DNA of 64,000 bases from Capnocytophaga ochracea DSM 7271 (GCF_000023285.1 NC_013162.1:124001-188000); one strand, 5' to 3'. Shown: positions 1 through 8,708, numbered from the stretch's first letter. The notes: generated by a model from the sequence alone, not told the origin. A program made the numbers and translations.

Positions 1-78
1 TCATAGTTTGTTCAAAGGTAATAGAAAGCTACTATTACGAATTCAGAATGCAAAAGTAAAACTTTTTTATGTAAGAAC

Positions 79-109
79 GTTGTGAATATGAAAAAATTTA
101 TTACTTTTG
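79..109 (+). promoter_or_regulatory. Promoter of rpsP-rimM
   Basis: A Bacteroidetes-type -7 box TACTTTTG at 102-109 follows a GTTG -33 box at 79-82 with a 19-base spacer. It is correctly placed for the ribosomal protein gene that starts at 157. Confidence 0.7.
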
Positions 110-115
110 CGCCCG

Positions 116-147
116 AATTAATAACGAGGTCGTGAACCTCACTAATT
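116..147 (+). promoter_or_regulatory. Leader hairpin before rpsP
   Basis: The short 5' leader can fold: GAGGT (126-130) pairs with ACCTC (136-140) around the loop CGTGA, and flanking AATTA (116-120) can pair with TAATT (143-147). The stem ends 9 bases before the ATG, so it could affect ribosome access. Autoregulation is inference. Confidence 0.4.
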
Positions 148-156
148 AAATTTTTT

Positions 157-708
157 ATGCCAGTAAAAATTAGATTACAACGTCACGGAAAAAAAGGCAA
201 GCCTTTCTATTGGATTGTAGCTGCTAATTCACGTGCAAAAAGAGATGGTAAATTCCTTGAAAAATTAGGAACTTACAATCCTGTTAGCAATCCTGCTCAG
301 ATTGAAATAGATGTAGATGCAGCTGTAAAATGGTTGAAAAACGGAGCACAACCTAGCGACACAGCACGTCGTATTCTTTCTTACAAAGGGGTATTGCTTA
401 AATACCACTTGCTTGGTGGAGTTGCCAAAGGAGCTTTGACCGAAGAACAAGCAGAGGCTAAGTTCAATGCTTGGATAGAAGAGAAAGCTAACAAAGTATC
501 TACAAAAGAGCAAAAATTAGCTAAAGAGAAAGCAGAAGCAAAAGCAAAGGCTTTGGACGCTGAAAAAGAAGCTAATGAGAAACGCAAGAACGCCGCTGTA
601 GCCAAAGCTACCGAAGCAACAGTTGAAGCAACTGAAGAGGTTACAGAAGCTACGGAAGCCCCAGAAGCTGAAGCTCCTGCTGAAGAAAATAACGAAACTG
701 AGGCATAA
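157..708 (+). CDS. rpsP: 30S ribosomal protein S16
   Basis: Structural protein of the small ribosomal subunit. Residues 1-80 are a standard S16 domain, opening MPVKIRLQRHGKKGKPFYW and containing PSDTARRILSYKGV. S16 is normally 80-90 residues, but this one has 183: from about residue 105 it continues as a Lys/Glu-rich and then Ala/Glu-rich, probably disordered or helical tail. Such tails are common in Bacteroidetes S16. The ATG at 157 is the only start that gives the canonical N-terminus. rimM begins 4 bases after the stop, so the two are cotranscribed, a widespread pairing of S16 with the factor that matures the 30S head. Confidence 0.97.
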   Translation: MPVKIRLQRHGKKGKPFYWIVAANSRAKRDGKFLEKLGTYNPVSNPAQIEIDVDAAVKWLKNGAQPSDTARRILSYKGVLLKYHLLGGVAKGALTEEQAEAKFNAWIEEKANKVSTKEQKLAKEKAEAKAKALDAEKEANEKRKNAAVAKATEATVEATEEVTEATEAPEAEAPAEENNETEA

Positions 709-712
709 CCCT

Positions 713-1246
713 ATGACTTTAAAAGATTGTTTTTATATAGGAACAATTGTGTCGAAGTTTAGTTTTAAGGGCGAGGTGCTAATTAAGTTAGATTCCGACG
801 ACCCTGAAATGTATGAAGAAATGGAATCAGTATTTATTGCCTTAGGCAATAATCTGGTTCCTTTTTTTATTGAAAAGAGCACTTTACACAAGTCGGATTT
901 ATTGCGCGTGAAGTTTGAAGAGATAGAAACTGAGGCTGATGCAGAAGCTCTACTGAGACACAAAATATATTTACCTCTTGCGGTATTGCCTAAACTATCG
1001 GGGAATAAGTTTTATTACCACGAAGTGATAGGGTTTCAGGTGGAAGATGTGCACTACGGAGTAGTAGGGAAAATAGTTGGAATAAACGACAGTACTTCTC
1101 AAGCGTTATTTGAAATTGAGAATGAGAACGGAAATGAGATACTTATTCCTATGGCTGATGAGTTTATTGAGAAGATAGATAGAGCCCACAAGAAAATTAT
1201 TGTAAAAACCCCAGAAGGGCTTATTGATTTGTATTTAGAAAATTAA
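713..1246 (+). CDS. rimM: 16S rRNA processing protein RimM
   Basis: Ribosome maturation factor that binds S19 and the 30S head. The N-terminal RimM barrel (about residues 3-85, FYIGTIVSKFSFKGEVLIKL) is followed by a PRC-barrel domain (about 95-175, YYHEVIGFQVED and LIPMADEFI). I start it at ATG 713 and not at the open-frame start at 623, because the upstream part overlaps the rpsP tail in another frame and RimM proteins begin just before the FYIGTI strand. The product is 177 residues, a usual length. It ends at a strong hairpin terminator. Confidence 0.95.
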   Translation: MTLKDCFYIGTIVSKFSFKGEVLIKLDSDDPEMYEEMESVFIALGNNLVPFFIEKSTLHKSDLLRVKFEEIETEADAEALLRHKIYLPLAVLPKLSGNKFYYHEVIGFQVEDVHYGVVGKIVGINDSTSQALFEIENENGNEILIPMADEFIEKIDRAHKKIIVKTPEGLIDLYLEN

Positions 1247-1260
1247 GTACAAACATAAAA

Positions 1261-1308
1261 TAAAACAAGGTTATCAAAAGCTGTTTTGATAACCTTGTTT
1301 TATTTTTA
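1261..1308. terminator. Bidirectional terminator, rimM / flippase gene
   Basis: Perfect 18-bp stem AAAACAAGGTTATCAAAA (1262-1279), loop GCTG, and its complement 1284-1301, followed by a T-rich tract. A-rich sequence precedes the stem on the other side, so it can end transcription from both converging genes. Confidence 0.85.
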
Positions 1309-1325
1309 TCTTAATAAGAGAAAAA

Positions 1326-2279
1326 CTACGGATTATGCTTCTTCAACAAGGGAAGAAAGAAAAATGAAAGGCTACCCAATAAGAGCGTCATAGCAAATTG
1401 TGACGTCCATACAATCCAACCAAAGGCTGTACCCACAGGAGTAGCTACTCCAAACAAAAATAGTACTTCGGCAATAAAAAAGGGATAAGAACCAAAGCCT
1501 GCATTGGTAAAAGTCATTGCAAAACTACCCACCACAAAGGCTGTAAGCACATTAGGCAAACTGATACGTGCGGTTTCGGGGAGAGCAAAAAACGGAATAT
1601 AGAACATCAAAAAGTACATTGCCCAAATGAAAAGAGTATGAAAAAGAAATAGTGTTCTATGTTTTATTTTTACGACTGATAGGATTCCTTCCTTTATTCC
1701 GTTTAAAAAGACTTTTACCTTGATAAAAAAAGGTTTATCGGAAGCGTAAATGAAATACAAAAAAACTATAAACGAAAAACCTCCTATACCCATCAACCAC
1801 ACTAGTTTTTGAAAAGGGATTTTGGAAAGAAGAAAGTTGCTTATAACCTCGAATTGGAGAATGAAAGCGAGCATAGTGAATAGGAAAAGTAAAAGCAGGT
1901 CGATAATTCGTTCGGAGATGATAGTGCCTAATGATTTCTCGAAAGGGACTCCGTCGTAATTGCTTACTACTAAGGCACGAGAGACCTCGCCTGAACGCGG
2001 TATGGTTACATTCACCAAATAACCAATGAACACAGCCATTGCTCTATGTAAAAAAGCAGTGCGATAACCCAGAGGTTTTAGCAACAAATGCCAACGTATA
2101 GCCCGAGAAAGATCGCTTAAAAATCCTAAAAAAACAGCCAAAATGATATAGAAGTAATCGGCGTTTAGGAATGTGTGTTTTATTTGGACAAATTGCTCTT
2201 CGTTAAATTGGCGATAAGCATACCAACACAAGAAAACGCCTACAAATATCGGAAAGGCTATCTTTAAGAACTTTTTCAT
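1326..2279 (-). CDS. Flippase-like membrane protein (YbhN/UPF0104)
   Basis: Integral membrane protein of 317 residues with about eight hydrophobic segments. It belongs to the lysylphosphatidylglycerol synthase/UPF0104 (YbhN-like) family. Family features seen are the motif [20 protein letters not shown], with its Arg-Ser-Gly-Glu loop near residue 95, and a later [12 protein letters not shown] segment. Members are proposed to move lipids or lipid-linked sugars across the inner membrane, but the substrate here cannot be told. The ATG overlaps the end of panD by 4 bases, so the two are translationally coupled. The pairing looks like operon convenience and is not an obvious pathway link. Confidence 0.82.
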   Translation of the reverse strand: MKKFLKIAFPIFVGVFLCWYAYRQFNEEQFVQIKHTFLNADYFYIILAVFLGFLSDLSRAIRWHLLLKPLGYRTAFLHRAMAVFIGYLVNVTIPRSGEVSRALVVSNYDGVPFEKSLGTIISERIIDLLLLFLFTMLAFILQFEVISNFLLSKIPFQKLVWLMGIGGFSFIVFLYFIYASDKPFFIKVKVFLNGIKEGILSVVKIKHRTLFLFHTLFIWAMYFLMFYIPFFALPETARISLPNVLTAFVVGSFAMTFTNAGFGSYPFFIAEVLFLFGVATPVGTAFGWIVWTSQFAMTLLLGSLSFFFLPLLKKHNP

Positions 2280-2626
2280 TCGATTAGGTTAGTTGTTTCA
2301 TTAGGGAAGATAATAGAAGGCTTAAAAGTTTTAGCTTCTTCAAAATCCATTAAAGCGTACGATATGATGATGATGATATCACCTTTTTGTACTTTACGAG
2401 CAGCAGGGCCATTCAGTACAATAGCACCTGATTTTCTTTTTCCTTTAATAATATAAGTTTCGAAGCGTTCGCCATTATTAACATCTACAATCGACACCTT
2501 TTCTCCCTCAATCATTTGAGCTGCTTCCAACAAATCTTCGTCAATGGTAATGCTTCCGATATAATCTAAATCGGCTCCTGTAACCTTAACGCGGTGAATT
2601 TTAGATTTTAATACTTCTATTTGCAT
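2276..2626 (-). CDS. panD: Aspartate 1-decarboxylase (pantothenate synthesis)
   Basis: Makes beta-alanine from L-aspartate for pantothenate and CoA synthesis. The 116-residue zymogen has the conserved self-cleavage site YIGSITID, where Gly-Ser near residues 24-25 is cut and Ser becomes the pyruvoyl cofactor. It also has the family blocks [24 protein letters not shown] and [12 protein letters not shown]. Length is typical (about 115-126). The maturation factor PanZ is not expected in this phylum. It is first in a two-gene operon with the flippase-like gene. A TACATTTG -7 box lies 32-39 bases upstream of the ATG. Confidence 0.95.
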   Translation of the reverse strand: MQIEVLKSKIHRVKVTGADLDYIGSITIDEDLLEAAQMIEGEKVSIVDVNNGERFETYIIKGKRKSGAIVLNGPAARKVQKGDIIIIISYALMDFEEAKTFKPSIIFPNETTNLIE

Positions 2627-2657
2627 ATTTATATTTGTATTGTTTTAAAAAACGGCG

Positions 2658-2665
2658 CAAATGTA
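2658..2665 (-). promoter_or_regulatory. -7 box of panD operon
   Basis: CAAATGTA on the plus strand reads TACATTTG on the minus strand, matching the TAnnTTTG consensus, 32 bases before panD. No convincing -33 box was seen. Confidence 0.5.
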
Positions 2666-2894
2666 CGTTAAAAAATTGAAAACAGTGTAAGAAAGAAAAA
2701 AATTATGCTTACCTCTGCCCTACCCTTAGCCTATACAAACCTTGGACGATTGTTATACAAAGAGTATTTATAAGTTTAATATTCAACATCTTAAAGAATA
2801 GTAATTTTATATAAATGAGGTTGTCATTCTCAGTTTTTAGTTAGAAAGATTTATTTTGCATAAATTACAATAGAAAAAAAATAGAAAGAAAGTG

Positions 2895-2924
2895 CTTGTT
2901 TACTAAAAAATATTCTTATCTTTG
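2895..2924 (+). promoter_or_regulatory. Promoter of TlpA-family lipoprotein gene
   Basis: -7 box TATCTTTG at 2917-2924 and a CTTG -33 box at 2895-2898, 18 bases apart. The -7 box overlaps the apparent TTG start at 2922, which argues for the downstream ATG. Confidence 0.75.
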
Positions 2925-2945
2925 CCACCTAATTATATTTTACAA

Positions 2946-4313
2946 ATGATGATGAAAAAACTATTTATTTTGTCGTTAGCCGCAATAGGCTTTGTAGCTT
3001 GTAGTAAACGAGCTGATTATATAGTGCTTTCAGGAAAAGTAGAAGGCACTAATGGGATTCCTTTGGAGCTGAAGATAATAGGTGGTGAAGTAGACCAGCC
3101 ATTGCATATCAAACCCGATGGTACTTTTCAAGACACGCTTCGCGTACCTTCTAATTACTATACTATTTTCAATCCTCAGGGAATAGAAATTCCGTTGTAT
3201 TTGGAGCAAGGAGACGAACTTGGGGTTAATATCGACCTCACTAAGATGCCTTTAGAAATAAAGTTCTCGGGCAAAGATACGCTTGCAAATGCTTATTTGC
3301 ACAAGAAAGCTGACCTTACAATGGAAATTCAGAAAAGTGGTGGTATGCAACAACTTTTAGTTAAAGCACCTGCAGAATTTAAAACAGCCGTAAATGAGTA
3401 TAGCAAAAAGTATACTGACCTTTTGAAAAACACTAAGAACCTCTCTAAAGACTTCGTCAAAAAAGAGGAAAAGGCTATTAACTACGAAATGCTTTACCTA
3501 AAATCTATTTACCAAAATGCGCACCAAAAACTTACTCAAGAAGAGGTAACACTTCCTAAAGAGTTTGCTGATGAGCTCGCTAAGATAGATTATGACATCG
3601 CTGAAGATTATAATACCTACAGAGCTTACAAAGAATTAGTTACTAATAAACTATTCGATAAGTTTCAAGATAACGAAAACGACGAAAACCCTTGGGGTAA
3701 ACTCATCGCACACGTAAAAGGTCTGAAATCTAAAAACATTAAAGCAGACCTTACTCGTTATTTTATCAGTGGAGTTTCAGTAGCTAACACTCCTGAAGAA
3801 AATGCTGAACTCATCAAAAGTATCAAAGAAAACGTGAAAGACACTGCCGCCTTAAAAGAGTTAGACAGACGTATAGCGGTACTTGAAAGGCTAAAACCTG
3901 GTACAGATTTTCCTCCTTTTACAGCTGAAGATTTGAATGGCAAACCAGTATCTTATGAAAGTCTTAAAGACAAATTACTTTACATCGACGTTTGGGCAAC
4001 TTGGTGTAAACCTTGTATAAAAGAAATACCAAGTATGAAAGCTTTGCAAGAAGCATACAAAGGCAAACCCGTTACTTTTGTAAGTATTTCAGTAGACCAA
4101 GACAAAGAGGCTTGGAAAGCTGCCGTACAACGTGAGAAGCTAAGTGGTATCCAACTATATACTAACCTAAGTATGAACCGCGATTTCATAGATAACTACG
4201 ATCTAAGCGGTATCCCTCGTTTTATGTTAGTAAAGAATGGTAAAATCATTAGCATTAGTGCACCTAAACCATCAGATGCTAAGGTAAAAGAACTTATCAA
4301 CGCGAATTTATAA
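2946..4313 (+). CDS. TlpA-family thiol-disulfide lipoprotein
   Basis: Probable membrane-attached periplasmic or outer-membrane thioredoxin-like protein of 455 residues. The N-terminus MMMKKLFILSLAAIGFVAC is a lipoprotein signal ending in a lipobox (FVAC). A DUF4369-like beta domain follows (about residues 22-120), then a charged helical middle, then a C-terminal thioredoxin fold (about 315-455). Its active site is WCKPC near residue 353, within VWATWCKPCIKEIPS. This layout is frequent in Bacteroidetes. The partner substrate is unknown. I start at the first of three tandem ATGs (2946), because the upstream TTG lies inside the promoter. A hairpin terminator follows, so it is probably monocistronic. 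Confidence 0.85.
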   Translation: MMMKKLFILSLAAIGFVACSKRADYIVLSGKVEGTNGIPLELKIIGGEVDQPLHIKPDGTFQDTLRVPSNYYTIFNPQGIEIPLYLEQGDELGVNIDLTKMPLEIKFSGKDTLANAYLHKKADLTMEIQKSGGMQQLLVKAPAEFKTAVNEYSKKYTDLLKNTKNLSKDFVKKEEKAINYEMLYLKSIYQNAHQKLTQEEVTLPKEFADELAKIDYDIAEDYNTYRAYKELVTNKLFDKFQDNENDENPWGKLIAHVKGLKSKNIKADLTRYFISGVSVANTPEENAELIKSIKENVKDTAALKELDRRIAVLERLKPGTDFPPFTAEDLNGKPVSYESLKDKLLYIDVWATWCKPCIKEIPSMKALQEAYKGKPVTFVSISVDQDKEAWKAAVQREKLSGIQLYTNLSMNRDFIDNYDLSGIPRFMLVKNGKIISISAPKPSDAKVKELINANL

Positions 4314-4336
4314 CAAATACTTTTTTCATATTGAAC

Positions 4337-4377
4337 AACTTTGCTAAAGCCATACAGACTTTAGCAAAGTTTTTTTG
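4337..4377 (+). terminator. Terminator after TlpA gene
   Basis: Stem AACTTTGCTAAAG (4337-4349), loop of 9, complement CTTTAGCAAAGTT (4359-4371), then a T run. The stem sequence recurs in other terminators of this window. Confidence 0.85.
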
Positions 4378-4411
4378 CTAATTATCTCATCGACAAATCG
4401 ACAAATTAACT

Positions 4412-5680
4412 ATGGCTCAATCTCTCATTTTTGAAGAATACGACCTCTCTAATGGACTACACGTGATTCTTCACCGAGATAACTCAGCTCCTGTGGTTAC
4501 CATAGGAGTAATGTATCACGTAGGTGCCAAAGACGAAGACCCTACCCGCACTGGCTTTTCCCACTTCTTTGAGCATCTCCTTTTTGAAGGCACTCAGCAT
4601 ATAGCACGTGGCAAATGGTTTGATATTGTATCGGCAAATGGCGGACATAACAATGCTTTCACTACGCAGGATAAAACTTATTATTATGAAGTCTTCCCGT
4701 CTAACAATTTGCAATTAGGCTTGTGGATGGAATCCGAACGTATGTTGCACCCTGTTATTAATGAGATTGGAGTAAGGACTCAAAATTCAGTGGTAAAAGA
4801 AGAGAAAAACCAACGTATAGACAATACACCTTACGGCAGGATAATGTACCGCTCGGCTATCAATCCGTACCTTTTTAAAAAACACCCTTATTCGGGAACA
4901 GTAATTGGAAAAGTGGAACATTTAGACGCTGCAAGCTTAGAGGAGTTTATCGCATTTAAGAAGAAGTTCTACAACCCTAACAACGCTGTACTGGTGGTGG
5001 CAGGCGATTTCGATACGGTACCGACCAAAGAATGGATAGAACAATACTTTGCGACCATTCCTAATACGGGTGATGCTATACAGCGTATCAAAATAGAAGA
5101 AGCTCCTATCACTGAAACTATTGAGGTAACCGAATACGACCCTAATATACAAATCCCACTGAAACTATATGCCTATCGCACTCCTGCAATGACGAACAAA
5201 GATTCGTTTACTATCGACTTGCTTTCTAACATTCTCACCGACGGAAAGAGTGCTCGCCTCTACAAAAAGATGATAGACGAGCATCAAACAGCTTTGCAGG
5301 TATTGGCTTTTTCGGACGCTCAAGAAGATTATGGCGTTTATATAATGGGAGCACTCCCTATGGACGGTGTGAGTTTGGAAACTTTGGCACAAGAAATGGA
5401 CGAAGAAATTACAAGACTACAAACCGAACTCATCAGTGAGCGAGAATATGAAAAGTTACAAAACCAGATAGAGGCTAACTTTGTGTCTCAAAATAGCCAT
5501 ATGGAAGGAATTGCCCTCTCTTTGGCAGACAACTATACTTTCTACAAAGACACTAACCTTATTAACAAGGCTATAGACCACTATCGCGCTATTACCCGAG
5601 AGGATATCAGAGAGGCTGCACGCAAGTATTTGGACAAAAACCAACGTTTAGACCTCAATTATTTACCTTCAAATCTATAA
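4412..5680 (+). CDS. M16 zinc protease, active subunit
   Basis: Pitrilysin-family metallopeptidase of 422 residues. The inverted zinc motif HFFEH is at residues 51-55, and a later Glu in VVKEEKNQR (about 128-132) can give the third ligand. The C-terminal half holds the substrate-binding M16 domain, with RLYKKMIDEH and an Arg/Tyr-type region. No signal peptide is visible, so it is probably cytoplasmic unless exported otherwise. The partner gene starts 10 bases downstream and lacks the zinc motif. This is the usual two-subunit arrangement (one catalytic and one degenerate half, as in mitochondrial processing peptidase-like M16B pairs). Substrate unknown. Confidence 0.9.
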   Translation: MAQSLIFEEYDLSNGLHVILHRDNSAPVVTIGVMYHVGAKDEDPTRTGFSHFFEHLLFEGTQHIARGKWFDIVSANGGHNNAFTTQDKTYYYEVFPSNNLQLGLWMESERMLHPVINEIGVRTQNSVVKEEKNQRIDNTPYGRIMYRSAINPYLFKKHPYSGTVIGKVEHLDAASLEEFIAFKKKFYNPNNAVLVVAGDFDTVPTKEWIEQYFATIPNTGDAIQRIKIEEAPITETIEVTEYDPNIQIPLKLYAYRTPAMTNKDSFTIDLLSNILTDGKSARLYKKMIDEHQTALQVLAFSDAQEDYGVYIMGALPMDGVSLETLAQEMDEEITRLQTELISEREYEKLQNQIEANFVSQNSHMEGIALSLADNYTFYKDTNLINKAIDHYRAITREDIREAARKYLDKNQRLDLNYLPSNL

Positions 5681-5690
5681 GTAAACAAAA

Positions 5691-7061
5691 ATGACACATA
5701 TAGACCGCTCTATACAACCCACCCCAGGAGCTGCTCCTATCATTAATTTAGGGACACCTGTTACTCATACCCTCCCGAACGGACTCACTCTCCTTATTGT
5801 GGAGAACCATAAACTTCCTCAAGTGGGAATTCGTCTTTCGTTAGACGAATGTCCGGAATTAGAAAAAGAAAAGAAAGGGATTTCTGACCTTATTTCGCTA
5901 ATGGCGGGCAATGGCTCTACCTCTATCAGTAAAGACGATTTTAATGAGGAAATAGACTATCTCGCGGCGACTCTCTCTATCGCTTCTAATGGCGTTTATG
6001 CCCAAGTACTCTCTAAGTATTTCCCGCGTGTGTTGGCTCTCATTGCCGATGCTGCCCTGCACCCTAACTTCACCGGAGAGGATATGGAAAAAGAAAAAGC
6101 ACGCATTATCCAAAGTATTCGTGCCAATGAGAGTAATGCCGAAGTGATTATGAAGCGCGTACAGCAAACCTTGCGCTACAGTACGGCTCACCCTTACGGC
6201 GAATACATTACCGAAGCTCACATCGCTGCTCTCACCTTAGACGATGTAACTAACTATTACCGCAAACGTTTTGTACCTAACAACGCCTATTTGGTTGTTA
6301 CAGGTGATGTAAACCCCGAAGAGGTAATTACTTTGGTAAACGAACATTTCGCTAATTGGCAACCTTTTTCAGAAGAAGCTCCTGCCTTATATATTCCTGA
6401 GAATGTAAGTGAAACACAAATCAACTTTATAGACTTACCCAGCGCGGTACAATCGGAAATAAGGGTTACGAACCTCATCGACCTAAAAATGTCGCACCCT
6501 GATTACTTCCCTCTATTGGTAGCTAACAGTATTTTAGGTGGAGATTTTGGCAGTTATATCAATATGAATTTGCGGGAAGAACACGGCTATACTTATGGAG
6601 CTTTTTCTACTTTCAAAACGGATAAATGGACAAAAGGCAATTTCAGCATCAAGACCAAAGTAGGGAATGCCGTAACAGCACCTGCTATTAGGGAGATACT
6701 CAAAGAAGTGAAGCGCATACAAACTAGTGTAGTGAGTGAAGAAAAGTTGGCACAAGCCAAAGCACAGTACTTGGGTCAGTTTGTACTGGCTACCGAGCGT
6801 CCGCAGACAATTGCGAATTACGCTATCAATATAAAAGTGCGCAACCTACCCGAAGATTTTTACAAGAACTATATTGCGAACATCAATGCAGTAACCAAAG
6901 AAGACGTACAGCGAGTTGCTAATAGCTATTTCCTATTAGAAAACTTCAGAATCATCATTGTAGGCAAAGGTAGTGAGATAGCAAGAGAGCTTGAAAATAT
7001 TAGCTTTGACGGGAAAAAAATCTCTGTGAAGTATTTTGATAAGTATGGGGAAGCAATTTAG
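5691..7061 (+). CDS. M16-family protein, non-catalytic partner
   Basis: 456-residue M16 homologue. Where the HxxEH motif should be, the sequence reads KGISDLISLMAGNGS, so the zinc-binding residues are absent. The rest keeps the fold: RKRFVPNNAYLVVTGDV at about residue 185 and LREEHGYTYGAFSTF near 290, the latter being the conserved Arg/Tyr segment used in substrate binding. It very probably forms a heterodimer with the active M16 protein encoded 10 bases upstream. No signal peptide is visible. The gene ends just before a repeat-rich intergenic island. Confidence 0.88.
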   Translation: MTHIDRSIQPTPGAAPIINLGTPVTHTLPNGLTLLIVENHKLPQVGIRLSLDECPELEKEKKGISDLISLMAGNGSTSISKDDFNEEIDYLAATLSIASNGVYAQVLSKYFPRVLALIADAALHPNFTGEDMEKEKARIIQSIRANESNAEVIMKRVQQTLRYSTAHPYGEYITEAHIAALTLDDVTNYYRKRFVPNNAYLVVTGDVNPEEVITLVNEHFANWQPFSEEAPALYIPENVSETQINFIDLPSAVQSEIRVTNLIDLKMSHPDYFPLLVANSILGGDFGSYINMNLREEHGYTYGAFSTFKTDKWTKGNFSIKTKVGNAVTAPAIREILKEVKRIQTSVVSEEKLAQAKAQYLGQFVLATERPQTIANYAINIKVRNLPEDFYKNYIANINAVTKEDVQRVANSYFLLENFRIIIVGKGSEIARELENISFDGKKISVKYFDKYGEAI

Positions 7062-7203
7062 TGAAAAATGAAGCGTTAAAGATACGAGTCGCACAGGCAG
7101 GTGCGAGCCGCACGGGCAGTCGTAGCACGACAGGCAAATAAAGAAAAGACAAAGGTAACCTCCCCCTACCCCCTCAAAGAGGGGGAACTGTAGCGACGCA
7201 AAG

Positions 7204-7357
7204 ACGAACAAATGACGGTGCGAGCCGCACGGGCAGATAGAGAAAAGACGAACAATGAACGAACAATGAACGAACAATGAACGAACAATGAACGAACAAT
7301 GAACGAACAATGAACGAACAAAAGACGAACAAAAGACGAACAATGAACGAAGAAAGG
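7204..7357 (+). repeat. 11-bp word array, island D (14 words)
   Basis: Fourteen consecutive 11-bp words in perfect register. In order they are ACGAACAAATG, ACGGTGCGAGC, CGCACGGGCAG, ATAGAGAAAAG, six copies of ACGAACAATGA (7248-7313), two of ACGAACAAAAG, one ACGAACAATGA and ACGAAGAAAGG. It lies between an M16 gene and fba, both on the plus strand. Function unknown. Confidence 0.88.
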
Positions 7358-7445
7358 GAACATTTAAACCAAATATAAGTCGAAGATAAGTAGTGAAAAA
7401 CACGAAGTAATTTTGGTTATTTGAACTAAAAAATATAAGTTTTAT

Positions 7446-7476
7446 TTTGAAGATATATGAGAAAATCGTATCTTTG
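7446..7476 (+). promoter_or_regulatory. Promoter of fba
   Basis: -7 box TATCTTTG at 7469-7476 with TTTG -33 box at 7446-7449 and a 19-base spacer; 56 bases upstream of the fba ATG. Confidence 0.8.
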
Positions 7477-7532
7477 CCGTCAATTATGACATAATGAGTA
7501 ATTCTGAAAACTAAAATTAATTATATTAAAGA

Positions 7533-8600
7533 ATGGCACATAACATTAAAAAAGGCGTAATTCTTGGAAAAGAAGTACAAGAAGTATTCAAATACGCTAA
7601 AGAAAAAGGCTTTGCTCTTCCTGCAGCCAACGTTATCAGTTCAAACTCTATCAACGCTGCATTAGAAACTTCAGTAGCTGTAAATGCCCCAATGATTATC
7701 CAATTTTCTAACGGTGGTGCTCAGTTTATGGCTGGTAAAGGATTGAATAACGACAACCAACGCGCTTCAGTTCTCGGAGCGGTAGCAGGTGCTAAACACG
7801 TTCACCAATTGGCAGAAGCCTATGGAGCATCTATCATTTTGCACACTGACCACTGCGCTAAAAAATTACTTCCTTGGCTTGACGGTATGCTTGAAGCATC
7901 AGAAAAACACTTCAAAGAAACAGGTAAACCATTGTTCAGTTCTCATATGATTGACCTATCGGAAGAGCCTATCAAAGAAAATATTGAAACTTGCAAACGT
8001 TATCTTGAACGTATGAGCAAAATGGATATGACTTTGGAAATAGAACTCGGTATGACCGGTGGTGAAGAAGACGGGGTAGACAACTCACACGTAGATAGTA
8101 GCAGGCTCTTCACACAACCAGAAGACGTAGCTTACGCTTACGAAGAACTTTCTAAAATTAGCTCACAATTCACCATTGCAGCTGCTTTTGGTAACGTTCA
8201 CGGGGTGTACAAACCTGGCAATGTGAAATTGACACCAAAAATTTTAAGAAATTCACAAGACTACGTTTCAAAGAAATACAATTTGCCTCACAACGCACTT
8301 GACCTCGTATTCCACGGAGGTTCAGGCTCTACCCTCGAAGAAATCCGCGAGGCTATTTCTTATGGTGTAATCAAAATGAATATTGATACTGACTTGCAAT
8401 ACGCTTTCACTGAAGGTGTTCGCGACTATATGAAAGCTAAATCAGCTTACTTGCAAGGACAAATAGGTAACCCAGAAGGTCCCGAAGCGCCTAACAAGAA
8501 ATACTACGACCCACGCGTATGGCTTCGTGAAGGCGAAAAGACATTTGTTACTCGTTTGAAAAAAGCGTTTGAAGACCTTAACAACGTAAATACTTTATAG
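7533..8600 (+). CDS. fbaA: Class II fructose-bisphosphate aldolase
   Basis: Zinc-dependent glycolytic and gluconeogenic enzyme that splits fructose 1,6-bisphosphate into DHAP and glyceraldehyde 3-phosphate in the cytoplasm. The 355-residue protein is the longer FbaA (class IIA) type. Visible signatures are the zinc-binding region LHTDHCAKK (about 108-116), the acidic stretch IELGMTGGEEDG (about 171-182), the His of VHGVYKPG and the glycine loop VFHGGSGS (about 260-267), followed by KMNIDTDLQYAFT, which binds substrate phosphate. It is preceded by a consensus promoter and followed by a terminator hairpin, so it is a single-gene unit. The N-terminus MAHNIKKGVILGKEV fits the family. Confidence 0.96.
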   Translation: MAHNIKKGVILGKEVQEVFKYAKEKGFALPAANVISSNSINAALETSVAVNAPMIIQFSNGGAQFMAGKGLNNDNQRASVLGAVAGAKHVHQLAEAYGASIILHTDHCAKKLLPWLDGMLEASEKHFKETGKPLFSSHMIDLSEEPIKENIETCKRYLERMSKMDMTLEIELGMTGGEEDGVDNSHVDSSRLFTQPEDVAYAYEELSKISSQFTIAAAFGNVHGVYKPGNVKLTPKILRNSQDYVSKKYNLPHNALDLVFHGGSGSTLEEIREAISYGVIKMNIDTDLQYAFTEGVRDYMKAKSAYLQGQIGNPEGPEAPNKKYYDPRVWLREGEKTFVTRLKKAFEDLNNVNTL

Positions 8601-8619
8601 TAGTATTTACCTACCTGAT

Positions 8620-8675
8620 AACTTTGCCAAGAAGCTACAGCAACCTCTGCCAATAGACTTTTTGGCAAAGTTTTT
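8620..8675 (+). terminator. Terminator after fba
   Basis: AACTTTGCCAA (8620-8630) pairs with TTGGCAAAGTT (8662-8672) across a 31-base loop, then TTT. The stem sequence is close to that after the TlpA gene. Confidence 0.7.
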
Positions 8676-8708
8676 GATATATGAACACAAACATTTTTAA
8701 TTAAACAT

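Larger units (their letters stand above)
2627..2945. other. Divergent intergenic region panD / TlpA gene
   Basis: 319 bases of AT-rich DNA between divergent genes. It holds the panD -7 box (2658-2665) and the lipoprotein gene promoter (2895-2924). I see no other structure or gene. Confidence 0.6.
7062..7532. other. Repeat-filled intergenic region before fba
   Basis: 471 bases without a gene. Between 7087 and 7152 are GC-rich words including CAGGTGCGAGC, CGCACGGGCAG and TCGTAGCACGA. A C/G-rich hairpin follows at about 7159-7186 (CCCCCTCAAAGAGGGGG). The in-register 11-bp word array runs 7204-7357 and the fba promoter is at 7446-7476. Apparent minus-strand frames (7403-6936 and 7363-7166) are by-products of the repeats. 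Confidence 0.7.

Noticed and set aside
2922-2945. TTG start for the TlpA-type lipoprotein
   Set aside because: The TTG is part of the -7 box TATCTTTG, and the lipoprotein signal starts properly at ATG 2946.
6936-7403. Minus-strand open frame of 155 codons (and 7166-7363)
   Set aside because: It is composed of 11-residue periodic translation of the 11-bp word array and the tail of the M16 gene; it has no domain and no start context.
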